17,267 nucleotides of DNA from Halomonas sp. (GCA_007116835.1 SKHS01000028.1:1-17267); one strand, 5' to 3'; counted from the stretch's first letter, positions 6,999 to 14,601 are shown. Notes: generated by a model not told the origin, from the letters alone. Numbers and translations: made by a program.

Positions 6999-7893
6999 CT
7001 TTCACAAAGCCTAAAAATGCATCCACTACCCGGTTGGGGCGGCGGTCATGGCGAGTGATCAGTACAAATGGAATGCGGTAGCACTGGGTTGCTGGGTGGA
7101 CTACCCGCATTTTGCCTGCGCTAACCCATTGGGCGGCGACATGTTCTGGCAGAAAGCCGATAAAACGGCCGGTTAGGATTAAAAAAGCGGCACCTTCTCG
7201 GTCAGATGCAGAGGCTTGTAAATATAGCGCTTCATGTGCTTTACGCGCATCGCTTGGGAGAGGGTAGCGGGGGGCTATTGCTGGGTAAGAGGCGATCTTT
7301 TCAGCCGTTAGCGCTTCATCGGTTGCAGTAAATAGTGGGTGGCCGGCTGCGCAGTAAAGATAGGAGGGCTCATCGTACAAGTGGTGTGTTTCTAAGCTGG
7401 TGGGCAAGTTAACGGCGGGCACTACGCCGACATGCAAGTGACCATCGATCACGCTGCGAATAACAGCGTCTGAAGGCTCCATCTGAATGTGAACGGTGAC
7501 GGTGTGGCTAGGTGCTGTGAGCTTGGCGAGCGCATGGGTAACATGCATAGCGGGTAACGTGACTAGGTTATCGGTGATGCCAATGTTCAGTTCGCCCTTA
7601 ATAGTGTGGTGCAAGGCGTTGACATCGCTTTTAAAGGCGTCCAAGGCAGTTAAGAGCGTTAAGCCCGCTTGATAAATTTCTTTGCCCTCTTCGGTTAAAC
7701 TAAACCCGCTACGGCCACGCTGACACAGCGAAAAGCCTAACCTGCTTTCCAAATCATTCATGTGTTGGCTAATGGCGGAGCGACTGATGCCTAAGGCGGT
7801 TTCCGCAGCGGTGAAACCACCGCACTCCACCACCGCTTTAAAGATACGCACTAAGCGTACTTCGTAGTCACTCATTTGGCCTAACGGTGCCAT
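6988..7893 (-). CDS. LysR-family transcriptional regulator
   Basis: LysR-type regulator of 301 residues, the usual length. The winged helix-turn-helix covers about residues 12-70: FKAVVECGGFTAAETALGIS, RSAISQHMNDLESRLGFSL and CQRGRSGFSLTEEG. A linker helix and a periplasmic-binding-protein-like effector domain starting near KGELNIGITDN follow. The ATG at 7893 has GAGG 5 nt upstream; an in-frame ATG at 7875 has no good ribosome binding site. The stop codon sits in the loop of a 7-bp GC hairpin (6981-6998). It is divergent from the c-di-GMP gene, and LysR proteins commonly act on the divergent neighbour, but neither effector nor target can be read here. The shared gap contains an FNR-type palindrome. 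Confidence 0.93.
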   Translation of the reverse strand: MAPLGQMSDYEVRLVRIFKAVVECGGFTAAETALGISRSAISQHMNDLESRLGFSLCQRGRSGFSLTEEGKEIYQAGLTLLTALDAFKSDVNALHHTIKGELNIGITDNLVTLPAMHVTHALAKLTAPSHTVTVHIQMEPSDAVIRSVIDGHLHVGVVPAVNLPTSLETHHLYDEPSYLYCAAGHPLFTATDEALTAEKIASYPAIAPRYPLPSDARKAHEALYLQASASDREGAAFLILTGRFIGFLPEHVAAQWVSAGKMRVVHPATQCYRIPFVLITRHDRRPNRVVDAFLGFVKGAA

Positions 7894-7921
7894 GGAAGCC
7901 TCGAAAGTCAGTAAAATAACG

Positions 7922-7966
7922 CTTTTTGATGAGCCATTTTGCTAAAAATTGATATACATCAAAAAG
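7922..7966. repeat. 10-bp inverted repeat flanking the FNR-type box region
   Basis: CTTTTTGATG at 7922-7931 is repeated in inverse orientation as CATCAAAAAG at 7957-7966, 25 bases apart. The right copy overlaps the right half of the FNR-type palindrome. It may be the paired sites of the LysR regulator, whose operators usually lie just upstream of its own start. No function is proven. Confidence 0.4.
7949..7962. promoter_or_regulatory. Perfect FNR/Anr-type binding palindrome
   Basis: TTGAT-ATAC-ATCAA matches the FNR/Anr consensus TTGATNNNNATCAA at every specified base. It lies in the 188-bp gap between the LysR gene (start 7893) and the GGDEF-EAL gene (start 8082). FNR/Anr/Dnr proteins sense oxygen or nitric oxide and are common in this group of bacteria. 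Relative to the possible +8033 TATACT -10 box it would sit near -90, within the range of upstream (class I) activator sites. Relative to a TATTTT on the minus strand (7913-7918) it would be near -50. Which gene it controls is not determined. Confidence 0.6.
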
Positions 7967-7995
7967 AAGCCACGCCACTATTAAGGCGTGCTTCT
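7965..7995 (-). terminator. Terminator-like hairpin read on the minus strand, upstream of the LysR gene
   Basis: The arms AGAAGC-C-ACGCC (7965-7976) and GGCGTGCTTCT (7985-7995) pair over 11 bp with one bulged C and an 8-base loop. Read on the minus strand the stem is followed at once by TTTTTGATG, the layout of a Rho-independent terminator. No gene runs into it on that strand, so it would end either a leader transcript of the LysR gene or a short minus-strand RNA. A minus-strand TATAAA lies about 40 bases upstream of it. Confidence 0.45.
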
Positions 7996-8032
7996 GGCAA
8001 GTTGCTGCGATGTATCCGTCTAACGTTCTTTT

Positions 8033-8038
8033 TATACT
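8033..8038 (+). promoter_or_regulatory. Candidate -10 box of the GGDEF-EAL gene
   Basis: TATACT, five of six matches to TATAAT, lies 44 bases before the ATG at 8082. No good -35 is seen at standard spacing, which fits a promoter needing an activator, perhaps at the FNR-type box near -90. Low confidence. Confidence 0.28.
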
Positions 8039-8081
8039 GTATCAGGTGTGCTGCGAAAAACCTGAATAAGGCCTACGTATA

Positions 8082-11000
8082 ATGCTGCTATCTCGCAGTG
8101 ATGGGGTATCTGAAAATGTGCAGGCGATGCCTGATTACCGTCGACAAAAGCGACGTGTTATTACGGTCTATGTGTTGTCGCTATGCGTGATGGTGCTGCT
8201 GTTTGGCTGGCTGCTCAAAGGGCAATATCAGCAGGAAGTCAACGCCGCTGAATCACGCGTAATTGCACGCGCTAGCGTGGCTTCTGAGTGGGTAAAAGGC
8301 GTGTTTGGGCAAAGCGGCCAAGGGTTGTTTAGCCTGTCGGAACTGCTGGAAATCTATAAAACCACAAACGTGGCGTCAGAACGTTCGGACGTTGAGCAGA
8401 TAAGTGCCGTTCAGCGAACGTTAGAAAATCTCGTTCAGTATGCGCCGCTCATCGATGAAGTGAGTATCCTGGATGCCAGCGGGCGTGTATGGGTGAGCAG
8501 TGGCAGTGAATCTCATGCTGAGATAAACCTGAGTGATAGCGATTTTTTTCGCACCTTGGAGCAGCGTGAACAGACTGAGATAATGACGCCGCTGTTAGAG
8601 AGAGCGAATAGTGAGCGTTTTTATCTCTACCATGGCCTGCGCTTGGAAAATGATGCCGGTGATTTTACGGGTGTTGTAATGGCCCGTATTAAGCCGCAGG
8701 TTCTAGCCGACGCGCTGGAGCAGATGCGGGTATATGAAGGGGAGAGCATCGCGCTAATAGATGAAAATCTAAAAGTGATTGCTAGGCAACCAGCGCCGCA
8801 CCAGGAGATAATGATTGGTAGTCGCATTGATGCTCCGACGACACAGCAGTGGCTGGCCAGTGGCGGCAAGTCCCGCACAGTGACGGCCAGCTCCCCCATT
8901 GATGGGCGCGACCGATTATTCCACATGCAGCGAATTGATCCATACCCGGTGTTTGTGGTGGTGGGGGTTGATCTTCACACGCTGACGACGGGGTGGCGTC
9001 AGCGCTTGCTCGTGTTGCTCTTGGTGGTTGGGTTGATTATGTTATTGGGAGCCTGGGGGGTTCGCCACTATCTGAACCGTTTAACGTTGGCTTATCAGTT
9101 ACATCAGCGGATAAAAGAGCGCGAGCAAGCACGTGCAGACGCCCAAGCGCGCGGGGCTCGCATGGATGCGCTGGTGCATTCTATTCAAGATTTAATTTTT
9201 GTGTTTGATGTCGAGGGGCGTTTTAGCTACATCCATGCGGTTGCTCCTGGTCAGCTGCTTGTTAATAGCCAAGATGCTCTGGGTAAACACTTTACCCATC
9301 TCTTACCTGGTTCGTTAGCCAGTGCATTTGCCGATGTTTTTGAGCGTGTGCGAAAGTTTCATAAGGTAGAGCAGTTTGAATACCCGTTGACTATTGAGAC
9401 AAGGCTTCACCATTTTCATGCCACCGTTAGCCCGCTAATAACTAGTGAGGGGCAACTTGAGGGAGTGTTATCGGTGAACCGTGATATTACCGAAGCGAAG
9501 CGCGCCGAAGTGGAGCTGCAGATTGCGGCGGCCGCCTTTCAGGCGCATTTAGGCATCATGGTGACCGATGCCTGGGGAAATATTTTAAAAGTTAACGAGA
9601 CGTTTAAGCGCATTACTGGCTACAGCGATGCCGAAATGATCGGTAAAAACCCTCGGATGTTCAGTTCTGGCCACCATAATGCGGTGTTTTATCGACGCTT
9701 ATGGAAATGCGTGAGCACCACGGGAAGCTGGGAAGGGGAAATCTGGAATCAGCGCAAAAATGGTGAGCTGTTTCCTGAGTGGCTGACGATCAGCGCTGTT
9801 TACGATGCAAATGGTGTGCTTACTAATTACGTTGCTACCATGAGTGATATCAGCGAGCGTAAAGCCGCTGAGCAGGAGATTCACCAGCTGGCGTTTTATG
9901 ACCCACTGACCGGTTTTGCAAACCGGCGCCTGTTTATGGATCGAATGGAAGCGGCATTAAAAGAGTTGAACCGCCATCAGCGCTGTGGGGCGTTACTGGT
10001 CATTGACATCGATCGCTTCAACCATGTTAACGATACCTTAGGGCATCTTGCGGGGGACCAGTTACTGCAGGGTGTTGCCCATCGATTTGGGCAAATGTTG
10101 CGCGATACCGATACCTTGGCGCGATTGGGCAGTGATGAATTTGCTGTGCTGGTCGAGGGGCTGGATGGCAGTCCTCGGCAAACACGATACCTAGCAGAGC
10201 ATATTGCTCAGAAGCTTCTGAATGCCCTGGAGAAGCCAATTAGCTGTGCTGACGAACAGGTCATGGTCACGGCGAGTGTCGGTATTACTATCATGTCCGA
10301 CAGTAAGCGCAGCGCTGAAGACTATTTGCAGCAGGTCGATATGGCCTTGTTACAAGCAAAAGTGAGTGGGCGGCGCATGGTACGTTTCTTTGATCCTGCG
10401 ATGCAGGCCGCACTGCTTGAGCGGGTTAAGCTTGAAACCGACTTGCAGCAAGCCCTGGAAAACCATCAGTGGCTATTATATTACCAACCCCAAGTGGATC
10501 GTTTTGGTCACTTTACTGGCGTCGAAGCGTTGTTGCGCTGGCAGCATCCCGAGCGGGGAATGGTATCGCCTGGGGAATTTATTCCGCTGTTGGAGAGTAC
10601 CGGGCTAATTAATGATGTAGGGGCGTGGGTGATAGACGCTGCCTGCCGCCAGTTAGCCCTGTGGGCCACAAAACCGGCACTGTGCGCGCTGACAATTTCT
10701 GTGAATATCAGCCCGCTACAGTTTCGTGACAGTAATTTCATGGATCGATTACAGCAGATTTTTGTGCGCACGCAAGCACCGCTTGAGCGCCTGAAGCTGG
10801 AAGTGACGGAAACGCTATTTGTTGAAGCTCGCGACGATGCTCGTGACAAAATACTGAGGCTGAAAGCTTTGGGCGTGCGTTTCTCGCTGGATGATTTTGG
10901 AACGGGGTATTCATCGCTGGCGTATCTTGCCCAGCTGCCGCTGGATCAACTCAAAATCGACCAGTCGTTTGTTCATCAAGTGTTAGAAAGCAGCGCAAAC

Positions 11001-11192
11001 GCGACGATTGTGGAGAGTACCATTGCACTGGCGAAAAGCTTACATCTAGATGTTATTGCAGAAGGGGTAGAAACAAACGACCAGAAGGCCTGGCTGCTGG
11101 CTCATGGCTGTCAGGCTTTCCAAGGCTATTTATTTGGTCGACCCATGCCAGTGGAGGATATTGAGCAAGCACTAATGGCGCAGTCTCGCTAG
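8082..11192 (+). CDS. Membrane-bound c-di-GMP turnover protein: periplasmic sensor, PAS-PAS-GGDEF-EAL
   Basis: Sensor protein of 1036 residues. Membrane helices near 26-45 and 309-327 enclose a ~260-residue periplasmic domain that looks like a double Cache sensor. PAS domains follow at about 361-475 and 485-600 (the second with NETFKRITGYSDAEMIGKNPR), then GGDEF at about 605-765 and EAL at about 785-1030. The GGDEF signature is G683-S-D-E-F, serine replacing the second glycine; the inhibitory I-site R674-D-T-D677 is intact. The EAL domain has its expected catalytic motifs: E815-A-L-LRW, NIS, EVTET, DDFGTGYSSL, KIDQSFV, EGVET and QGYLFGRPMP, so c-di-GMP phosphodiesterase activity is likely. 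Cyclase activity is uncertain, and GTP-stimulated phosphodiesterase action is possible. The ATG at 8082 has only TAAGG 10 nt upstream; the ATG at 8127 is an alternative. Confidence 0.93.
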   Translation: MLLSRSDGVSENVQAMPDYRRQKRRVITVYVLSLCVMVLLFGWLLKGQYQQEVNAAESRVIARASVASEWVKGVFGQSGQGLFSLSELLEIYKTTNVASERSDVEQISAVQRTLENLVQYAPLIDEVSILDASGRVWVSSGSESHAEINLSDSDFFRTLEQREQTEIMTPLLERANSERFYLYHGLRLENDAGDFTGVVMARIKPQVLADALEQMRVYEGESIALIDENLKVIARQPAPHQEIMIGSRIDAPTTQQWLASGGKSRTVTASSPIDGRDRLFHMQRIDPYPVFVVVGVDLHTLTTGWRQRLLVLLLVVGLIMLLGAWGVRHYLNRLTLAYQLHQRIKEREQARADAQARGARMDALVHSIQDLIFVFDVEGRFSYIHAVAPGQLLVNSQDALGKHFTHLLPGSLASAFADVFERVRKFHKVEQFEYPLTIETRLHHFHATVSPLITSEGQLEGVLSVNRDITEAKRAEVELQIAAAAFQAHLGIMVTDAWGNILKVNETFKRITGYSDAEMIGKNPRMFSSGHHNAVFYRRLWKCVSTTGSWEGEIWNQRKNGELFPEWLTISAVYDANGVLTNYVATMSDISERKAAEQEIHQLAFYDPLTGFANRRLFMDRMEAALKELNRHQRCGALLVIDIDRFNHVNDTLGHLAGDQLLQGVAHRFGQMLRDTDTLARLGSDEFAVLVEGLDGSPRQTRYLAEHIAQKLLNALEKPISCADEQVMVTASVGITIMSDSKRSAEDYLQQVDMALLQAKVSGRRMVRFFDPAMQAALLERVKLETDLQQALENHQWLLYYQPQVDRFGHFTGVEALLRWQHPERGMVSPGEFIPLLESTGLINDVGAWVIDAACRQLALWATKPALCALTISVNISPLQFRDSNFMDRLQQIFVRTQAPLERLKLEVTETLFVEARDDARDKILRLKALGVRFSLDDFGTGYSSLAYLAQLPLDQLKIDQSFVHQVLESSANATIVESTIALAKSLHLDVIAEGVETNDQKAWLLAHGCQAFQGYLFGRPMPVEDIEQALMAQSR

Positions 11193-11230
11193 CCCTGAAT
11201 GAGCTGCTCGGGAAGCATTTTTGGCCCAGG

Positions 11231-11320
11231 ACACTCTTTCCAGAACAATCTTTCTAGGCACTCTTTCCAGAGCAGTCTTTCCACCACAATCTGTTAAAAA
11301 CAGTCAGCCCCAGGCAATCA
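11231..11320. repeat. Degenerate tandem repeat of 13-14 bp, about seven units
   Basis: The pentamer CANTC recurs at 11232, 11246, 11259, 11273, 11287, 11301 and 11315, spaced 14, 13, 14, 14, 14 and 14 bases. The first four units share the longer form CA(C/A/G)TCTTTC(C/T)A, and later units decay. It fills the gap between the convergent GGDEF-EAL and CobW-like genes and touches the latter's stop codon. Spacing is too short and spacer-free for CRISPR. It looks like a slipped-strand minisatellite that has diverged, and no function can be assigned. Confidence 0.65.
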
Positions 11321-12340
11321 GTTTAGCAGTGCCCCGTATGATTGTAGTGCTGTCAGTAAATGCCTGTGAGTGTCGGCGTGGCTGTCAGGAGTAATCACTT
11401 CAAGCCGAGAGTCTTGACGCCAGGCGCTGCTACCAACACTGAGGGTTCCATCGGCTCGATTGAGCTGCTTCCAGCCCTGTTCGGTATGAAAGACACCTTT
11501 GGCTCGCGCGGTAGCGGGCAGCTCGCTTAAGTAAGCGGCTAAACGATCAAGGTCAAAGTGTTCGTCTGGGTGCCAGCGAAGGCCTGTGCTGGTGTAGCCA
11601 AGGCTGCTAGCGCGCTTCTGCTGCGGCTGGTTGCGCTGCGGGGGGGCATGAAAAAAGCTGCCTTCAAGGCTGGGGTTGGCTATCAGTTGACGATGCGTGT
11701 CTGGCATGGCCGTAGCGTTGCGGACACTGGCTTGGTCACTTTCAATTAACAGTGCCAGCGGCAGCGTTCCGTGCTCAATGCGGTGAACCCACTTGCGCTG
11801 GGGCCAGAGCTTGGCGATGTATTGCTGTGCACGCTCGTGTTGTTCAGCGCTTGCTTGCTCACCCATCGTGATCGCTACGGCATCGGCCATAGAAAGCTGG
11901 TCTTGAAAGGTGTCGTGTTGGCGTACCCGAGGTTCATCCAGACGGCGTGGATCCAGGGTGGCAATAATATCCTGCACGATCACCACGTCGTTGAAGGCTT
12001 CACTGCGCAATAGGTCGAGTAAGCCGGCCGGATGGCCCAGCCCTGAAGGTTCAATAATGACACGGTCTGGCTTGTTGCGGGCGAGTAAATTGACCAGCGC
12101 AGCCTGGAGCACAAAGGCCAGCTGGCAACAGAGGCAGCCACCGGGCAGACCTTTAACGACGACATCCTGGCGCTGTTCGAACATCGCTTGGTCAATGCCG
12201 ATCTGACCAAACTCATTGACTAAGATGGCCCACTTTTCATCCACAGGCTTTTGCGCAACCAGGCTGTGGATAAGCGTTGTTTTGCCGCTGCCTAAGAAGC
12301 CAGTCACGATGTGTACCGGCACGCGAGTGGCTGCTGCCAA
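11318..12340 (-). CDS. CobW/COG0523-family P-loop metallochaperone-like protein in the Moco operon
   Basis: G3E-family P-loop protein of 340 residues. Family members use GTP to deliver metals, usually Zn or Co, to target proteins. Visible motifs: Walker A G14-FLGSGKT, the switch segment LVNEFGQIGID, the metal-binding C69-L-C71-C72 in LPGGCLCCQ, and Walker B EPSG (97-100). A CobW C-terminal domain follows (GYTSTGLRWHPDEHFDLDRL to the end). The usual guanine-specificity NKxD is not recognisable: after ADAVAI the expected place reads TMGE (158-161). The start is TTG, with AGGAGG 7 nt upstream lying inside the last codons of moaA; an in-frame stop just upstream leaves this as the only start before the P-loop. 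It is the last gene of the fdhD-mobA-moeA-moaA operon, which suggests but does not prove a metal role in molybdoenzyme maturation. Confidence 0.88.
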   Translation of the reverse strand: MAAATRVPVHIVTGFLGSGKTTLIHSLVAQKPVDEKWAILVNEFGQIGIDQAMFEQRQDVVVKGLPGGCLCCQLAFVLQAALVNLLARNKPDRVIIEPSGLGHPAGLLDLLRSEAFNDVVIVQDIIATLDPRRLDEPRVRQHDTFQDQLSMADAVAITMGEQASAEQHERAQQYIAKLWPQRKWVHRIEHGTLPLALLIESDQASVRNATAMPDTHRQLIANPSLEGSFFHAPPQRNQPQQKRASSLGYTSTGLRWHPDEHFDLDRLAAYLSELPATARAKGVFHTEQGWKQLNRADGTLSVGSSAWRQDSRLEVITPDSHADTHRHLLTALQSYGALLN

Positions 12341-12343
12341 TGG

Positions 12344-13351
12344 TTAACCTCCTGTCATATTCATAAAGCGTACCACCTGAACATCGCCATCGGTAGTGAA
12401 ATGATGGCGCTCCGGCTTAAGCGGCAAGGCGTTAATAATGGCCGTTTTTAATGCCTGCATATCGCCTGGGTATCGGCGCAGTACGGCGCGCAAATCGACG
12501 GAATGCTCGTTGCCCAAACAGAGCAGTAATCGGCCTTCAACAGTTACCCTTACGCGGTTGCAGCTATCGCAAAAATTGTGGCTGTGGGGTGAAATAAACC
12601 CGACCCGGCTGTCGCTGTCGGCCATTTTGAAATAGCGCGAAGGCCCAGGCGTCGTCTCTGTGGTAGGCGTGAGAGGATAGCAGGTCTCGATTAATGCCTG
12701 AACATCATCACTGGAGTAAAACGTTTCCGCCCGCGAATGATCGGAGACGTCGCCCAACGGCATTTCTTCGATAAAGCTAATATCGAGCCCTTCTTGCCGA
12801 GCGAACGTGACGAGATCCAGCACTTCGTCTTCATTGCGGCCTTTCATGATCACGGCGTTGAGTTTGATGCGCTTAAAGCCTGCTTCCTGGGCGGCATGAA
12901 TGCCATCAATCACCTTGGCTAAATCGCCGGTACGGGTTAGTTGCTTAAAGCGGTCGGGGTCAAGAGAGTCCAGACTGATATTAAGTCTACCTAGGCCGCC
13001 TTGATAGAGCCGCTTGGCATGCTTGCGAAGGCTTGCGCCGTTGGTGGTCATGGTGAAGTCGTTAAGACCGGGCAGTACGCCAATCTCGTCTACCAGTTGT
13101 TCAATGTCTCTGCGCACGAGTGGTTCACCACCGGTTAAGCGGATTTTTTCAACGCCTAACTCAGTGAACGCGCGTGCCACCATGGCTAGCTCTTCCAGCG
13201 TAAGCACCTGGGCGCGTGGCAGGAAGGTCATCTCTTCACTCATACAATAAACGCAGCGGAAGTCACAGCGATCTGTTACGGAAATGCGTACATAGCGAAC
13301 GCGACGGCCAAAGTCGTCAATCAGTTGGTTGGTGTTCAGCTGTTCGGTCAT
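12344..13351 (-). CDS. moaA: GTP 3',8-cyclase MoaA (molybdenum cofactor biosynthesis)
   Basis: Radical SAM enzyme of 335 residues that, with MoaC, turns GTP into cyclic pyranopterin monophosphate, the first stage of molybdenum cofactor synthesis. The N-terminal 4Fe-4S/SAM motif is C29-x3-C33-x2-C36 in VTDRCDFRCVYC. The second, GTP-binding cluster uses C261, C264 and C278 (NFCDSCNRVRVT and LLLCLG). LTGGEPLVR, NISLDSLD and the C-terminal Gly-Gly (334-335), important for MoaA activity, are all present. The ATG at 13351 is chosen over a GTG two codons upstream because GAGG lies 5 nt before it. The ATG overlaps the moeA stop as ATGA, which suggests translational coupling. moaC, moaD, moaE and moaB/mog are not in the window. 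Confidence 0.97.
   Translation of the reverse strand: MTEQLNTNQLIDDFGRRVRYVRISVTDRCDFRCVYCMSEEMTFLPRAQVLTLEELAMVARAFTELGVEKIRLTGGEPLVRRDIEQLVDEIGVLPGLNDFTMTTNGASLRKHAKRLYQGGLGRLNISLDSLDPDRFKQLTRTGDLAKVIDGIHAAQEAGFKRIKLNAVIMKGRNEDEVLDLVTFARQEGLDISFIEEMPLGDVSDHSRAETFYSSDDVQALIETCYPLTPTTETTPGPSRYFKMADSDSRVGFISPHSHNFCDSCNRVRVTVEGRLLLCLGNEHSVDLRAVLRRYPGDMQALKTAIINALPLKPERHHFTTDGDVQVVRFMNMTGG
12348..12353 (-). promoter_or_regulatory. Ribosome binding site inside the moaA 3' end
   Basis: On the minus strand AGGAGG is formed by the last moaA codons ACA GGA GGT before TAA, and it lies 7 nt before the TTG start of the CobW-like gene. The two glycine codons for the MoaA C-terminal GG thus double as the Shine-Dalgarno sequence of the next gene. 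It decides the TTG start. Confidence 0.75.
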
Positions 13352-14601
13352 TGCCACCTCGTTAGCGGTTGAATGCAGACCGCCTCGCCGGGTTGAGCAC
13401 CATCCCGGTCATCGCCCAGCTCAATTAAGCAGTTGGCTGCTACCATCGAGGTCAGCATCCCTGAGCCTTGAGCACCGGTACTTTGCACATGTAGCACGCC
13501 CTGAGCATCACTTGAATAAATACCGCGTATAAAGTCGGTGCGATTCAGGCGACTTTTTAACGGCGCTTGAGCGATGGCCGTTAGTCGACGCGGCGAGGAG
13601 GGTGGTTGCCCTTGTAAACGCTGCAGTAATGGCACCACGAATTGCGCAAAGGTTACCATGACTGCCACGGGGTTGCCGGGCAACCCCACAAATGGGGTGC
13701 GCGATTCACCAAGCCAGCCGCAGGCCATGGGGCGGCCAGGGCGCAGCGCCACGCGCCAAAAAGCCAGCTGGCCTAATTGTTCCAATGCGTCTCGGGTGTA
13801 ATCCGCGTGGCCAACAGAAACGCCCCCGCTAGTAATCACTAAATCGCACTGCTGAGCGGCGTTAGCCAGAGCATGCTGGATGGCGGCAGGATCGTCAGGC
13901 AGGATACCAAGATCAATGGCCTTTGCTCCTTGTTCGTTAAGCAGGCCGATTAACGTGAAGCGGTTAGCATCGTAGATGCCAGCGCTGGGCAGCGCTTTGC
14001 CAGGCGCGGTAACTTCATTGCCAGTGGAAAAAATAGCCACGTTGGGACGCTTAAAAACGCGCACGTCAGCGTAGCCCAGTGACGCAACTAGCCCCAAGCC
14101 CGCGGCATCTAACCGCGTGCCGGATTTTAACGCTACTTCGCCAGCGGCAATATCTTCCCCTGCCTGGCGAACGTGCTGACCATGGCTGACACGGCTTGGT
14201 GTGTCAATGGTGACACTGTCGGCGTGCTCGGCAAGCTGCTCGCGCATGATGATGGTGTCGGTGCCCTGGGGCAATGGAGCGCCCGTGGTAATGCGTACGC
14301 AGTAGCCGAAAGGCACCTTGCCTTCAAACGCTTGCCCTGCAACAGCATCGCCTGCAATTGGCCACGTGGTTTGGGTAGGCTGCGTGTGTGGCCATGCCAG
14401 AGCCACGCCATCCATGGCCGCATTGGTGTTTTGTGGCACGTTGATCGGGGCGGTGATATCCGTGGCTAGCCGTCTGCCGTAGGCCTGGTTAAGCGCGACG
14501 GTTTCTATCGCCACGGGTTGCCCTACCAGTGTCGTCAGCGCCTCCCGGGCGGCGTCAACACTCAGCATCTGCTCACCCAGCTCAAAGCACGATAGGCTCA
14601 T
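13348..14601 (-). CDS. moeA: Molybdopterin molybdenumtransferase MoeA
   Basis: MoeA, 417 residues, inserts molybdate into adenylylated molybdopterin to form active Mo-molybdopterin in the cytoplasm. Signatures run in the expected order: NAAMDG with D64 (E. coli D59 equivalent), AGDAVAGQ, RITTGAPLPQGTDTI, the MoCF-domain FSTGNEV, YDANRFTL, ITSGGVSVGHADY, and GLPGNPVAVMVTF, followed by the C-terminal domain IV. The length is normal for the family. The ATG at 14601 overlaps the mobA stop as ATGA, and its own TGA overlaps the moaA start in the same way, placing it in the middle of a translationally coupled operon. Confidence 0.97.
   Translation of the reverse strand: MSLSCFELGEQMLSVDAAREALTTLVGQPVAIETVALNQAYGRRLATDITAPINVPQNTNAAMDGVALAWPHTQPTQTTWPIAGDAVAGQAFEGKVPFGYCVRITTGAPLPQGTDTIIMREQLAEHADSVTIDTPSRVSHGQHVRQAGEDIAAGEVALKSGTRLDAAGLGLVASLGYADVRVFKRPNVAIFSTGNEVTAPGKALPSAGIYDANRFTLIGLLNEQGAKAIDLGILPDDPAAIQHALANAAQQCDLVITSGGVSVGHADYTRDALEQLGQLAFWRVALRPGRPMACGWLGESRTPFVGLPGNPVAVMVTFAQFVVPLLQRLQGQPPSSPRRLTAIAQAPLKSRLNRTDFIRGIYSSDAQGVLHVQSTGAQGSGMLTSMVAANCLIELGDDRDGAQPGEAVCIQPLTRWQ

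Noticed and set aside
11231..11320. Short regular repeats as a CRISPR array
   Set aside because: The unit is only 13-14 bp with no separate spacers, and no cas genes are present.
11910..12216. Overlapping reading frames inside the CobW-like gene, considered as evidence of a frameshift near the missing NKxD
   Set aside because: The main frame stays homologous on both sides of the region (FQDQLSMADAVAI before, the CobW C-terminal domain after), so a simple frameshift does not explain the motif loss.
14133..14469. Reading frames on both strands within moeA
   Set aside because: They are frame shadows of moeA, whose protein motifs are continuous and complete.
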